52,613 nt of DNA, from positions 64,001 through 116,613 of the forward strand of contig CANQFQ010000005.1 in the NCBI GenBank assembly GCA_947599835.1, written 5' to 3'. The position numbers and the translations under genes are program-made. This document shows, piece after piece, positions 8,493 through 19,365 of this stretch. The notes below the pieces were generated by a model. The model was not told where the DNA came from. It saw nothing but the letters and a program-made list of their open reading frames with translations, and did not search any database. The stretch's first letter is position 1; each line of letters begins with the position of its first letter. This stretch comes from an uncultured Bacilli bacterium. Lineage in GTDB: Bacteria; Bacillota_I; Bacilli_A; RFN20; CAG-631.

Positions 8493-9185
8493 ATGAAAAA
8501 ATATACTCTTTTTTTTATTCCCGTATTCTTTTTTTGTTTAAGTGTCATGAATCTCACTTTGATTACCGCAGAAAATAAAAAAGCGCAAATCATATCTGCG
8601 GTTTCTGGATATACCATTTTTATCGATCCAGGACATGGAGGAAAAGATAACGGAACGAGTTATAATACGGTTGTAGAAGATGAAATTAACCTTTCTATCG
8701 CCAATAAAATTTATGAACGATTACTTGAAGATCAAGCTAGAGTTTTAATAAGCCGTGTAGCCGATTATGACCTAAGTGATGTTTATGCTAAAAATCATAA
8801 AATTCAAGATTTAAATAAAAGAATAGAATATATGAAAAACTGTCATGCCGATGTATTTGTCAGTATTCATTTAAATGCATATAGGGATGAAAATGTCAGT
8901 GGTGCACAAGTGTTTTATAAAAGCAATCTAGACGAAAGTAAAAAATTTGCAAGTATCATGCAAAAAAACTTAAATCAGCTCAATGAAAAAGAAAAAAAAC
9001 CCAAAACAGGAGATTATTATCTTTTCAAAAATACCGGTAAAATCAATGGAATTATCATTGAGTGTGGTTTTTTATCAAATTCCTTAGAAAGAAAAAAACT
9101 CACTTCCGAAAAGTATCAAAAGAAAGTGGCAGAATGCATACACGAAGGAATCATTTCCTATTTTGAAACGAAAGGCCGTATTTAA
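8493..9185 (+). CDS. cwlD: N-acetylmuramoyl-L-alanine amidase, CwlD-like (Amidase_3)
   Basis: The protein has 230 residues with an N-terminal signal or anchor helix (about 3-27) and one Amidase_3 domain that cleaves the muramoyl-L-alanine bond. Zinc ligands are His48 (DPGHGG), Glu62 (VVEDEIN) and His126 (SIHLNA); catalytic Glu190 lies in IIECGFLSN. The ribosome binding site is CGAGGTGAC. In Bacillus, cwlD, needed for spore-cortex muramic lactam, also lies downstream of rplM-rpsI, and its length is similar. The symbol therefore rests on synteny and size as well as domain. A general wall amidase is the alternative. Confidence 0.8.
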   Translation: MKKYTLFFIPVFFFCLSVMNLTLITAENKKAQIISAVSGYTIFIDPGHGGKDNGTSYNTVVEDEINLSIANKIYERLLEDQARVLISRVADYDLSDVYAKNHKIQDLNKRIEYMKNCHADVFVSIHLNAYRDENVSGAQVFYKSNLDESKKFASIMQKNLNQLNEKEKKPKTGDYYLFKNTGKINGIIIECGFLSNSLERKKLTSEKYQKKVAECIHEGIISYFETKGRI

Positions 9186-9214
9186 TTCATAAAAATGTAA
9201 AAACTATTTTTGAG

Positions 9215-9643
9215 GTGATTTTTATCAAAAATTTTTTTACAAAATTTTATCATTTTCTAGCCCATTTGGGATATAGTCTAATGCAACTAACACTGATGCT
9301 TGTCCTTTCCTTTTTTGTCATTTCTGTCAAACTAGTCAATGAAAAAAGTCCAAATCCGTATTGTATTGTTGCGAATCAAAACATTACATTAGAACTTCAT
9401 TATGATGCCATTGATTATTATACTTATGAAATCGAATGTAATACTTTAATGGCTGAAATTTATCTTTTAGATCATATTGATAAAAAACAAGCCGTGGCCT
9501 TATTAGTCCAAATTAAACAACAATTAGAAGATCATCAAATGAAAATTATGACGCATTTCACTTTAAATGGGGAAAATTTAAAAAATGTAATGTATGCCAA
9601 TTTAAATTTAGGGCATGAGGGCTTAAGTTATGTGGGCGGGTGA
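9215..9643 (+). CDS. Small single-pass membrane protein of unknown function
   Basis: Not recognised. It has 142 residues from a GTG at 9215, with a basic start, a membrane helix at about 17-40 (YSLMQLTLMLVLSFFVISV) and a soluble domain of about 100 residues. The start is uncertain. The GTG lies inside the GAGGTGA element that serves as ribosome binding site for other genes here (8493, 19366, 41083, 42087), and the codon at the expected spacing is ATC at 9224 (ATCAAAAAT). So either GTG or a rare ATC start is used. It lies 29 bases after the amidase gene, probably cotranscribed. Confidence 0.55.
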   Translation: MIFIKNFFTKFYHFLAHLGYSLMQLTLMLVLSFFVISVKLVNEKSPNPYCIVANQNITLELHYDAIDYYTYEIECNTLMAEIYLLDHIDKKQAVALLVQIKQQLEDHQMKIMTHFTLNGENLKNVMYANLNLGHEGLSYVGG

Positions 9644-9649
9644 AAAGAT

Positions 9650-9678
9650 TTGAATTTTGTATATTATAATAGTATAAT
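9650..9678 (+). promoter_or_regulatory. Promoter upstream of tsaC and the ATP synthase gene cluster
   Basis: TTGAAT (9650-9655), 17 bases, TATAAT (9673-9678). It is the only strong promoter seen before the tightly packed tsaC-rpiB-atp genes and probably drives all of them. Confidence 0.75.
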
Positions 9679-9699
9679 ATACATATTGGAGGAAACGGG

Positions 9700-10317
9700 A
9701 TGGAAACCAAAAAATATGACCGTGAACAGATAGCTAATTTATGTCAAGATCTTCTAGCTGAAAAGGTGGTTGGATTTCCTACGGATACTGTTTATGGACT
9801 AGCGATTTCTAGTTATAGCAGTCAAGCATTTTCGAATTTAGTAGAAATCAAAAAAAGGCCAATTACAAAACCTCTTTCGGTAATGGTTGGCGATATTTGT
9901 CAAATTGACTCTTTAGCGCTGGTAGATGAAAGACGTCAACGAATGTTACAAGCTTTTTTACCGGGCCCAGTAACTTTCATTTTAAAAGCAAAAGAAAACC
10001 TACCTTATTTTATGACCCTTGGTCAGTCAACCATCGGCATTCGTGTCCCTAATCATCCAATAAGTTTAGCTATTTTGAATCAAGTAAAGATTCCTTTATT
10101 GGTTACTAGTGCGAATCTTTCGAATCAAGAAGCACTACTCAAAGCAAAGGATGTTTATCATCTATTTCATTCTCAGCTTGCTTCATTAATAGATGTTGAT
10201 AGTTTAGGTCATCAAGCTTCAACGATTATTGATTTAACAAATCAAAAGCCAATCATTATTAGAAAAGGTCCCATCACTGAAAAAGAAGTGTTGGCCGTTT
10301 GGGAGGAAACAAAATGA
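9700..10317 (+). CDS. tsaC: L-threonylcarbamoyladenylate synthase (YrdC/Sua5 family)
   Basis: This 205-residue enzyme makes threonylcarbamoyl-AMP from Thr, bicarbonate and ATP for t6A37 modification of ANN-decoding tRNAs. The YrdC core motifs are FPTDTVYGLA, IKKRPITKPLSVMVG, LPGPVTFIL, IGIRVPNH and LLVTSANLS. The length fits the short TsaC form without the Sua5 C-terminal domain. GGAGGAAAC gives a strong ribosome binding site. Its stop overlaps the rpiB start, and the Bacillus homologue also lies upstream of rpiB and the atp operon. Confidence 0.93.
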   Translation: METKKYDREQIANLCQDLLAEKVVGFPTDTVYGLAISSYSSQAFSNLVEIKKRPITKPLSVMVGDICQIDSLALVDERRQRMLQAFLPGPVTFILKAKENLPYFMTLGQSTIGIRVPNHPISLAILNQVKIPLLVTSANLSNQEALLKAKDVYHLFHSQLASLIDVDSLGHQASTIIDLTNQKPIIIRKGPITEKEVLAVWEETK

Positions 10318-10757
10318 AAATCGCTATTGGATCAGATCATGGGGGTTTCGAATTAAAACAAGCCATTATGCAAACTTTAATCAATGAAATCGAGTGGGTG
10401 GATTGTGGTACTTATAATTTAAATTCTTGTGATTATCCTGATTTTGCCTTTGCTACAGCTTCGAAAGTTTCAAATCACGAATGCGATTATGGCATTGTGA
10501 TTTGTAAAAGCGGGATTGGCATGTCCATTGCTGCAAATAAGGTGAAAGGCATTCGCTGTGCGCTCGTTCAAAATGAAACCAATGCCATTTTATCCAAGCA
10601 ACACAACAATTCAAATATGTTGGCATTGGGAGCCAATGATGTCAATTTAAAACACGCCATTTCAATCATTCATGCTTGGTTAAATGCTTCTTTTTTAAAC
10701 GATCGACACGCCCATCGAATTCAAAAAATTATGGATTATGAAAATCAAAAGCAATGA
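10314..10757 (+). CDS. rpiB: Ribose 5-phosphate isomerase B
   Basis: This 147-residue RpiB/LacAB-family enzyme interconverts ribulose and ribose 5-phosphate. Visible are IAIGSDHGGFELK, the catalytic Cys in VICKSGIGMSIAANK (the usual GTGIG appears as SGIG), and NNSNMLALGAND. The ATG at 10314 is preferred because it follows GGGAGGAAAC at normal spacing and matches the family start MKIAIGSDHGG. It overlaps the tsaC stop and the start of atpI. Confidence 0.93.
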   Translation: MKIAIGSDHGGFELKQAIMQTLINEIEWVDCGTYNLNSCDYPDFAFATASKVSNHECDYGIVICKSGIGMSIAANKVKGIRCALVQNETNAILSKQHNNSNMLALGANDVNLKHAISIIHAWLNASFLNDRHAHRIQKIMDYENQKQ

Positions 10758-11127
10758 AAAAAATCGAATTATTCGAAATAGTTTAATTAGCCTTGGCATT
10801 CTTTTTTTAATTCTTTTATGTTGTAGTTTCATTTTTCATTTTTATTATGCCATCGCACTAGCGTTTTTGATTTCTGGAATCGTCGGTATAAGTTTATTTT
10901 ATTTTTTTTATCAGCAAATCGAAAAAAGTACAGATCGCATGTTAAAACAAACACTTCGTTTCAATTTTTTAATTCGAATGCTGATTTATCTTGTTTGTTT
11001 AATTGCTTTATATTTTATATTTAAGCAAAATAAGTGGGTCATTTTAGCTTCCTTAGGAGGTTATTTGATTCCTAAGATGGTAATCATTATTTTATTTAGT
11101 CAAAGAAATAGGGGAAAAAGCAAATGA
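10738..11127 (+). CDS. atpI: ATP synthase protein I (AtpI-like)
   Basis: This 129-residue protein has four membrane segments (about 14-33, 35-55, 75-92, 98-118). Sequence conservation in this family is low; the call rests on topology, size and position directly before atpB. AtpI is thought to help assemble the c-ring. Its start overlaps the end of rpiB by 20 bases and its end overlaps atpB by four. Confidence 0.75.
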   Translation: MKIKSNEKNRIIRNSLISLGILFLILLCCSFIFHFYYAIALAFLISGIVGISLFYFFYQQIEKSTDRMLKQTLRFNFLIRMLIYLVCLIALYFIFKQNKWVILASLGGYLIPKMVIIILFSQRNRGKSK

Positions 11128-11891
11128 AAAAGATTTGGAATTACATTGTCCATGAAATGCCTGCGGAACTAATGGTTTCTCTTTTTGTCATGCTAATCAT
11201 CGCCATTATTGCTATCATTTTGGGACATGCAATTAAAAAAGCTGACCCCACGAAAGCACCTAAAGGGCTTGCTTTTGTAGCTGACTTTTTAGTCGATCAT
11301 AGTTTAAATTCGGTCAATGGTACTTTAGGAACAGCTTATGAAAAATTTGTTCCTTACTATATCTTTTTAATTTTATTTATTCCACTTTGTTTTGTCAGTG
11401 GTTTGTTTAGTTTACCTTCTCCTATTATGTATTTTTCAATTCCTTTAACTTTAGCCATTGTTTCATTTTTAGGAATTCAAATTTCTTCCATTTATTATAA
11501 TAAATGGAGTTATTTAAAAGGATTTACTGATCCTTTGCCTCCATGGCTTCCTATTTTGGCACCGGTCAATTTATTAGGAAAAATTGCACCGATTCTATCT
11601 TTATCCATTCGGATGTTTGGTAATGCCATTGCGGGCTATATGTTAATGACGTTAGTTTATTGGGCGACAGGGGCTTTATCTGACACGCTTATTTCGGCTT
11701 TACATTTATCTGCTCGAGGAATTAATTTTGTGGGCGTTTTTGTAGCTCCGTTATTACATGCTTATTTAGATGTTTTTTCCGCCTTTATTCAAACTTTAAT
11801 ATTTGTAACATTAACGATGTTATTAATATCGGTTGAAATTCCGGCTCCTGTAGCAAAAAAAGAAAAGAATAAAAAGAAAGTGAGGGTTTAA
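11124..11891 (+). CDS. atpB: ATP synthase F0 subunit a
   Basis: This 255-residue membrane subunit forms the ion half-channels against the c-ring. The block SIRMFGNAIAGYMLM carries the essential Arg, and the final helix region (AYLDVFSAFIQTLIF) holds the conserved Gln. Five to six membrane helices are evident. The ATGA overlap with atpI indicates translational coupling. The tail is rich in Lys. Confidence 0.95.
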   Translation: MKKIWNYIVHEMPAELMVSLFVMLIIAIIAIILGHAIKKADPTKAPKGLAFVADFLVDHSLNSVNGTLGTAYEKFVPYYIFLILFIPLCFVSGLFSLPSPIMYFSIPLTLAIVSFLGIQISSIYYNKWSYLKGFTDPLPPWLPILAPVNLLGKIAPILSLSIRMFGNAIAGYMLMTLVYWATGALSDTLISALHLSARGINFVGVFVAPLLHAYLDVFSAFIQTLIFVTLTMLLISVEIPAPVAKKEKNKKKVRV

Positions 11892-11893
11892 TA

Positions 11894-12166
11894 ATGTTAG
11901 AATTTTTAGTTAGTGTAATGCCTATGCTTGCTGATTTAAGTGTTGGCAAAGGTTTAGCTGCCATTGGTGCAGGGATTGCCGTTTTAACGGGTCTAGGATC
12001 AGGAATAGGTGAAGGGAATATTGCCGCTCATGCAATGGATGCAATTGGCCGTAATCCTGAAGCTGCTGATGTGATTCGTAAAAACATGATTTTAGGTATT
12101 GCTTTAGCCGAAACCACTGGGATTTATGGATTTGCCATTGCCTTTTTAATTATTTTTGTATTGTAG
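11894..12166 (+). CDS. atpE: ATP synthase F0 subunit c, Na+-type two-carboxylate motif
   Basis: This 90-residue hairpin of two membrane helices forms the rotor ring. The ion-binding carboxylate is Glu73 in ALAETTGIYG. Helix 1 has Glu40 in GSGIGEGNIA where the Ilyobacter Na+ enzyme has Gln32, and Thr74, Thr75 and Tyr78 sit at the spacing of Ser66, Thr67 and Tyr70. An additional Glu at this position defines the two-carboxylate Na+ rotor described for Fusobacterium nucleatum. Na+ coupling is therefore predicted, though not shown. The polar loop RNPEA is normal. The ribosome binding site is GAGGG. Confidence 0.95.
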   Translation: MLEFLVSVMPMLADLSVGKGLAAIGAGIAVLTGLGSGIGEGNIAAHAMDAIGRNPEAADVIRKNMILGIALAETTGIYGFAIAFLIIFVL

Positions 12167-12181
12167 TTAGGAAGTGTTTTT

Positions 12182-12721
12182 ATGATTAAATGGCTGATTT
12201 TATCGGGCCTTGATGATCTTAAAACGATTGGCGATAAATTGTTTCCTGATTGGAAAACAATGTTGATTCAATTACTTGCTACCCTTCTTCTTTGTATTAT
12301 TTTGGCAAAGTTTTTAGTCAAACCTGCAAAAAATTTTATAAGGAAAAGAAAAGAATATATCCAAAACAATCTTGACGATGCCAAGCAAAAACAAGAAGAA
12401 GCAACCAAAAAATTATTAGAGGCTGAACAAGAAATCAAAAAGAGTAAGCAAACAAGCAAAGAAATGATTGAAACGGCTAGAATTTCAGCTTTAAATGAAA
12501 AAGATAAAATCATTTTTGAAACCAAGCAAGAAATCCAATTACGAAAACAAAAAGCCGAACAAGAAATGGTTCAACAACAAAAGCAAATGCAAGAAGCTTT
12601 ATCTAAAGAAGTTGTCGATATTGCAATGCAAGCGGCAACAAAAGTCATCAATAGAGAGATTAACCAAGCCGATAATGAAAAATTAATCGAAGAATTTTTA
12701 AAGGATGAAGATGAATCATGA
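12182..12721 (+). CDS. atpF: ATP synthase F0 subunit b
   Basis: This 179-residue stator subunit has one N-terminal membrane helix (about 24-46) followed by a long charged coiled coil rich in Lys, Glu and Gln (about 50-165) and a short acidic end. It links F0 to the delta subunit. AGGAAGTG precedes the ATG. Its stop overlaps the atpH start (ATGA). Confidence 0.93.
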   Translation: MIKWLILSGLDDLKTIGDKLFPDWKTMLIQLLATLLLCIILAKFLVKPAKNFIRKRKEYIQNNLDDAKQKQEEATKKLLEAEQEIKKSKQTSKEMIETARISALNEKDKIIFETKQEIQLRKQKAEQEMVQQQKQMQEALSKEVVDIAMQAATKVINREINQADNEKLIEEFLKDEDES

Positions 12722-13278
12722 ATGCTATATTTTTGCGTTATGCGATAGCACTTTTTTCGCTTGCAAAAGAAGAAAATAAAATCGAAATTTATTTAGATGA
12801 AGCCAAGCAACTCATAGATATTTGTTCTGAAAATGAATTGCTCATTACTTTTTTAAAAGACTATGGTATTGAAAACACAGAAAAAAAACAAGTGCTTGAA
12901 ACCATTTTTAAAGGAAAAATCCAAAATCATCTATTGTATTTTTTATATGTTGTAGTCGATAATCAAAGAGCCAAAAATTTAAAAGAAATTTTACAAGAAT
13001 TCGTGAAATTCACTTATAAACATTTGAACATTCAAACGGGCATTATTTATTCGACGCTCCCATTACAAGAAGAAACTATTATCCAAATTGAAAACAAAGT
13101 TGCAAAAATGATGCATTGTAAAATCAAATTGAAAAATCAAATCGATGCACAGTTATTAGGTGGTTTTAAAATTGTTGTCAGTGATACCGTTTTTGATAAT
13201 TCAATTTTGAATCGAATTCAAACGTTGAAAAAAGATATTTTAGAACAAATCGAAAAGGAGGATTTCAATGAAAATTAA
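12718..13278 (+). CDS. atpH: ATP synthase F1 subunit delta
   Basis: This 186-residue OSCP/delta subunit starts with the typical helix [16 protein letters not shown] and has the C-terminal signature [18 protein letters not shown]. It caps F1 and binds subunit b. It overlaps atpF by four bases and atpA by eleven. Confidence 0.92.
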   Translation: MNAIFLRYAIALFSLAKEENKIEIYLDEAKQLIDICSENELLITFLKDYGIENTEKKQVLETIFKGKIQNHLLYFLYVVVDNQRAKNLKEILQEFVKFTYKHLNIQTGIIYSTLPLQEETIIQIENKVAKMMHCKIKLKNQIDAQLLGGFKIVVSDTVFDNSILNRIQTLKKDILEQIEKEDFNEN

Positions 13279-14776
13279 TCATAATGAAATTAGTGCCCTA
13301 ATAAAAGAACAAATCAAACAATATTCTCATAAATTGGAATTATTAGATACTGGAAAAGTTATGTCCATTGGAGATGGCGTAGCTGTAGTTCATGGCCTTA
13401 AAAATGCGATGTTAAGTGAACTTGTCGTATTTAAAAATGAGATTTATGGAATGGTATTAAATCTTGAAGAGGATTGTGTGGGTGTTGTTTTATTAGGGGA
13501 TGATTCACAAATTAAAGAAGATGATCTCGTTCAAAGAACAAATAAAATCATTGAAATTCCTGTCGGCGATGGCTTTTTAGGCCGTGTGGTCAATGCCATT
13601 GGTCAACCGATTGATGGATTAGGTCCTATTGAAAGCAAGAAAACTAGACCTATCGAACGCATCGCTTATGGTGTGATTACTCGGAAATCCGTAAGTGTTC
13701 CATTACAAACGGGAATTATGGCCATTGATTCGATGATTCCTATTGGCAGAGGTCAAAGAGAATTAATTATTGGGGATCGGCAAACAGGAAAAACCGCCAT
13801 TGCGATTGATACCATTATCAATCAAAAAAATAAAAATGTAAAATGTGTGTATGTAGCCATTGGTCAAAAAGCTTCTACTGTAGCGCAAGTGGTTGAAAAA
13901 TTACGGATTCACGGTGCTTTAGAATATACGACCATTGTTTCTTCTACAGCAAGCGAAATGGCTTCTTTACAATATATTGCCCCATATGCTGGCATCACAT
14001 TAGCTGAAGAATGGATGGAAAAAGGGGAAGATGTTTTAATTGTTTATGATGATTTAAGTAAGCATGCCGTTGCTTATCGTACTTTATCTTTACTTTTACG
14101 TCGTCCACCTGGAAGAGAAGCCTATCCAGGAGATGTATTCTATTTACACTCAAGATTATTAGAAAGAGCAGCGAAATTAAATGATGATTATGGGGGAGGC
14201 TCAATTACGGCTTTACCGATTATCGAAACCCTAGCTGGGGATATTTCAGCTTATATTCCAACCAATGTCATTTCGATTACCGATGGACAAATCTTTTTAC
14301 AAACAGAACTCTTTAATTCAGGTCAAAGACCTGCGATTGATACTGGACTTTCGGTATCTAGAGTGGGTTCTAATGCACAAATCAAGGCCATTAAGCAAGT
14401 TTCTGGAACATTAAAAATAGAATTAGCAAACTATCGTGAAATGCAAGCCTTTGCTCAATTTGGCAGTGATTTAGATCGCACAACAAAAGAAACCCTCGAA
14501 CATGGTAGCAAAGTCATGGAATTATTAAAACAACCACAATATGCACCTATGGATGTGTATGATCAAATCTTGATTTTGTTTGCTGTTAAACATCGGTTTA
14601 TTAAACAAGTGGCATTACAAAGAATGAAAGAATATCAAGCGCGTTTACTAGAAATGATGCATGCAAAACATCAAAACTTGATTGAAAAAATTCAAAAGCA
14701 ACAAAAAATTGATGATCAAACAGAAGAAAAATTAAAAGCAATTTATCAAACATTTACAGAACAATTTATAGTATAA
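13268..14776 (+). CDS. atpA: ATP synthase F1 subunit alpha
   Basis: This 502-residue non-catalytic nucleotide-binding subunit has Walker [12 protein letters not shown], the block [20 protein letters not shown], the arginine-finger region ISVxRVGSxAQ (here [11 protein letters not shown]) and the alpha C-terminal domain. Length matches the family. AAGGAGG precedes the ATG inside the end of atpH. Confidence 0.98.
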   Translation: MKINHNEISALIKEQIKQYSHKLELLDTGKVMSIGDGVAVVHGLKNAMLSELVVFKNEIYGMVLNLEEDCVGVVLLGDDSQIKEDDLVQRTNKIIEIPVGDGFLGRVVNAIGQPIDGLGPIESKKTRPIERIAYGVITRKSVSVPLQTGIMAIDSMIPIGRGQRELIIGDRQTGKTAIAIDTIINQKNKNVKCVYVAIGQKASTVAQVVEKLRIHGALEYTTIVSSTASEMASLQYIAPYAGITLAEEWMEKGEDVLIVYDDLSKHAVAYRTLSLLLRRPPGREAYPGDVFYLHSRLLERAAKLNDDYGGGSITALPIIETLAGDISAYIPTNVISITDGQIFLQTELFNSGQRPAIDTGLSVSRVGSNAQIKAIKQVSGTLKIELANYREMQAFAQFGSDLDRTTKETLEHGSKVMELLKQPQYAPMDVYDQILILFAVKHRFIKQVALQRMKEYQARLLEMMHAKHQNLIEKIQKQQKIDDQTEEKLKAIYQTFTEQFIV

Positions 14777-14797
14777 CAGGCAAAAGGAGGTGTCACT

Positions 14798-15652
14798 ATG
14801 GCATTAAGTATGCAACAAAGTAAAAATCGAATTAAATCCATTCAATCGACCAAAAAAATAACCCGGGCGATGGAACTTGTTGCCACATCAAAGCTCAAAC
14901 GTGCAAAAGATATTTATTTTAAGATGACACCTTTTGAAAAAGAATTACAAAATTTAATGAATACAGTCATCACTAATTTAGATCATACCAAAAATATTTA
15001 TTTTAATAAAAATCAAAATACGCAAAAAAAATTATATATTATTGTGAATTCGAGTTTAGGATTGTGTGGCGGTTATGATGCCAATATTTATCGTTTTATC
15101 GAAAAAAAGATAGATAAGCAAAAAGATGATTTAATTGTTTTAGGATTAAAGGGAATTCATTACTTTTTAAATAAAGGTTATTCCATTATTTCAAAATATG
15201 AAGAATTACCCCAATTTAATATTAAAGAAAAATTAACCCAAAATATTGCTCAATTCATCCAATCACAATTTGAAAATCAAACATATGAAGCCATCTATAT
15301 GGTTTATAGTAAATACATTAATTCTTTAACCTTTGAGCCATCTATCGTAACATTGCTTCCGCTAGAAACCACCTTTCAAAAGGTTAAAATGAACAAAGCG
15401 TTATTGATAGAACCTAATAAAGAAGAAGTATTCAAAGAATTAATCCCATTTTATTTAAACATGGAAATTAAAAAGTATTTATTTGAAGCGATGCTTTCTG
15501 AACAAGCTTCACGAAGAACGGCTATGGAAAATGCTACAGATAATGCTGAGGAATTAGAAAATCAATTATTACTTGCTTACAATAAAGCAAGACAAGCAAT
15601 GATTACACAAGAAATTAGTGAAATTTCTGGTAGTGCAGACGCACTCAAATAG
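14798..15652 (+). CDS. atpG: ATP synthase F1 subunit gamma
   Basis: This 284-residue central-shaft subunit has a conserved N-terminal helix (RIKSIQSTKKITRAMELVA) and C-terminal helix (SRRTAMENATDNAEEL followed by ARQAMITQEISEI). SSLGLCGGYDANI matches the family GLCG block. AAAGGAGGTG is a strong ribosome binding site. Confidence 0.97.
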   Translation: MALSMQQSKNRIKSIQSTKKITRAMELVATSKLKRAKDIYFKMTPFEKELQNLMNTVITNLDHTKNIYFNKNQNTQKKLYIIVNSSLGLCGGYDANIYRFIEKKIDKQKDDLIVLGLKGIHYFLNKGYSIISKYEELPQFNIKEKLTQNIAQFIQSQFENQTYEAIYMVYSKYINSLTFEPSIVTLLPLETTFQKVKMNKALLIEPNKEEVFKELIPFYLNMEIKKYLFEAMLSEQASRRTAMENATDNAEELENQLLLAYNKARQAMITQEISEISGSADALK

Positions 15653-15662
15653 GGAGGTGTAA

Positions 15663-17446
<1,784 letters not shown>

Positions 17447-17462
17447 TAAAGGAGTTTTCATT

Positions 17463-17681
17463 ATGATTACATTTGTAACAACGACCTATGCTGTATTAAA
17501 TCTTGTATGTTATGCTTTAGGGGTTATTATTGGTGCTTATTTTTGTAAATATATCGAGCTACAAAAAAAGATCAATACCTCTAATAAAACGGGATTTTAT
17601 TTTGTTTATGTGGTGTTAACCTGTATGATCGGTTTTATTATCGGAGAATTCTTATTTAAGTTAATTACATTATTTATGTAG
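17463..17681 (+). CDS. Small two-helix membrane protein, DUF1146/YwzB-like
   Basis: This 72-residue protein has membrane segments at about 9-28 and 47-70. KYIELQKKI between the helices and the second-helix block MIGFIIGEFLFKL resemble YwzB (DUF1146), which lies directly after atpC in Bacillus; position and topology support it. AAAGGAG precedes the ATG. The function of the family is unknown. Confidence 0.6.
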   Translation: MITFVTTTYAVLNLVCYALGVIIGAYFCKYIELQKKINTSNKTGFYFVYVVLTCMIGFIIGEFLFKLITLFM

Positions 17682-17690
17682 GTATCAACG

Positions 17691-18260
17691 ATGTATTCCA
17701 AACACAAAGCATTAGAATATGATATTCAAAACTTTTTAAAAAATCCGAAAAAATTTGAAGAAATCGATCAAAGAAATTTTTTTGATAAATATTTTGTAAT
17801 TATCTTTTTACCTCTGATTTTATCGATCATTTTGTTCTTGTTTTTACTTGTTATAGGCTTTGGTAAATATATGCCTGCAGTGTATATTTTACCGATGTTA
17901 TACTTGATATTTTTGTATTTTTGCTTGGTCGAATATCTTTCTTTTATGCAATTATTTAAAAATTATCCTGAATTTGCTTATGTTTATTTTCTTGCTAAAA
18001 AAGATAAAGAAAAGAAAAAAGATTTTTCTTACGATAAAGCCGTACAAAAATTATATAATCAATTAACAAAACATCGCATCATTGCTAAAAAAAGATTAAA
18101 ATATAAATTTTTCATTGGTCTAGCAACCTATGTTACGATTTTGATGATGATTCTACTTGGTTGTCCTGAAGCTTCTTTAGTTCTTGTTGCGGTGACCGTG
18201 ATTTATTTATTTTATTTTTTAGTCGAAGTGATTATGCGTTTTGGTGGAAAAGGAGAATAA
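17691..18260 (+). CDS. Hypothetical membrane protein with four predicted helices
   Basis: Not recognised. It has 189 residues, with two membrane helices at about 37-60 and 63-83, a charged cytoplasmic stretch rich in Lys and Asp (about 98-140), and two more at about 142-160 and 162-182. It starts ten bases after the DUF1146-like gene with only a weak ribosome binding site (TAGGT), so it may be translated by coupling. It probably belongs to the atp transcription unit. Confidence 0.6.
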   Translation: MYSKHKALEYDIQNFLKNPKKFEEIDQRNFFDKYFVIIFLPLILSIILFLFLLVIGFGKYMPAVYILPMLYLIFLYFCLVEYLSFMQLFKNYPEFAYVYFLAKKDKEKKKDFSYDKAVQKLYNQLTKHRIIAKKRLKYKFFIGLATYVTILMMILLGCPEASLVLVAVTVIYLFYFLVEVIMRFGGKGE

Positions 18261-18284
18261 ATTCTTCTTTTTTTAGGCAAACGA

Positions 18285-18313
18285 TTGACAACAACAAAAG
18301 GGTTTATAATAAT
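18285..18313 (+). promoter_or_regulatory. Promoter of the FN3-like membrane protein gene
   Basis: A consensus TTGACA (18285-18290), 17 bases, AATAAT (18308-18313), which overlaps a perfect TATAAT at 18305-18310 with only a 14-base spacer. Either way transcription would start at or within a few bases of the ATG at 18318. No Shine-Dalgarno sequence is present. Confidence 0.55.
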
Positions 18314-18317
18314 AGAA

Positions 18318-19289
18318 ATGAAAAAAAGTTTAAAATGGGCGATTAAATTATGCATTTTTGCCGTTTCGATTGGTGTTTTTGCATTTTTTGGATATCGAAT
18401 TTATAACCAATATGCAAATAAAAATAATAAAATCAACGAAAAAATTTTAGCCGTTGTTAAAAATCTTTCTTTTGATGAAAGGAAAAATCTTCTTACTTGG
18501 GGTAGCGTCAATCATGCTGATTCCTATATAGCAAACATCAATGGTGTAGAATACAATGTTGAATTGAATGAAATGAACTATGTTCCTGTTTCAAACACAA
18601 CAGAGTTCAAAGTTAAAGCTGTTGACTCTACCGGTGAATATGCAACACCTAGCTGGTCAAAAACTTACTCTTATACTTTAAATAATGAATTTTCTTACTC
18701 GAAAGTTAGTGCATATATCAATGATGCTTTGCCAACAAATGACTTAAAGAAAGTTGTTAGTGCATACGTTAAAGACAACAGTTTGTATACAAATTGCTAC
18801 TTTACAAAAAACGGCATTGGTAAGATGATGGAGTTACAAATTGAGTATGATGATGAAGTTTCTTCTATTGCAGATTGCGTAAATACTGGATATAGAACTA
18901 TTCATATTAAGAATACTTACGAAACAGCAAACTATGACTCTGCAAGTTATCTTCTTCAATCAAATTCTTTTGTCGGTGAAATGGAACAAAGAAGGCTAGA
19001 AGGATACGAATTTTCTGTTGTTTCTAGTCAAGTTGGAAAAGAAGAAAAAAATTCAGGTTATCACATTTTTGCAACATATAAACTTACAAAAGGTGATGAC
19101 GTTAAATATATTGAGAGTGATATGCTCTGTGGAATATATAACGAATCTTCTAATGAAAAAGCAAATTATACCACAAAACTTCTTGACACTGAAAATGTTT
19201 ATAAGAGAGAGTGTTCTTACACTGAACTCAAAGGCGATGAAATTACTTTTGCAAAAAGCATGGATCAAGTTATCATTCAAAAATATTAA
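18318..19289 (+). CDS. Membrane-anchored extracellular protein with a fibronectin III-like segment
   Basis: The protein has 323 residues. An N-terminal membrane helix (about 8-25) is followed by an extracellular part. Residues 50-115 (LTWGSVNHADSYIANING, then FKVKAVDSTGEYATPSWS) read like a fibronectin type III strand pattern; the rest is not recognised. The ATG at 18318 is chosen because the upstream TTG in frame is the -35 box. Transcription and translation starts nearly coincide, so the mRNA may be leaderless. Function unknown. Confidence 0.65.
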   Translation: MKKSLKWAIKLCIFAVSIGVFAFFGYRIYNQYANKNNKINEKILAVVKNLSFDERKNLLTWGSVNHADSYIANINGVEYNVELNEMNYVPVSNTTEFKVKAVDSTGEYATPSWSKTYSYTLNNEFSYSKVSAYINDALPTNDLKKVVSAYVKDNSLYTNCYFTKNGIGKMMELQIEYDDEVSSIADCVNTGYRTIHIKNTYETANYDSASYLLQSNSFVGEMEQRRLEGYEFSVVSSQVGKEEKNSGYHIFATYKLTKGDDVKYIESDMLCGIYNESSNEKANYTTKLLDTENVYKRECSYTELKGDEITFAKSMDQVIIQKY

Positions 19290-19365
19290 ACCCTAAGATT
19301 ACCAATTATTTCCATCTAGCATTATTTTGATTTATTTGGGAAAAATGATGTTGAGGTGAGAATAA

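Noticed and set aside
19018-19296. Second gene overlapping the end of the FN3-like gene
   Set aside because: It is in another frame of a gene with a clear start and anchor, has no ribosome binding site and a low-complexity product.
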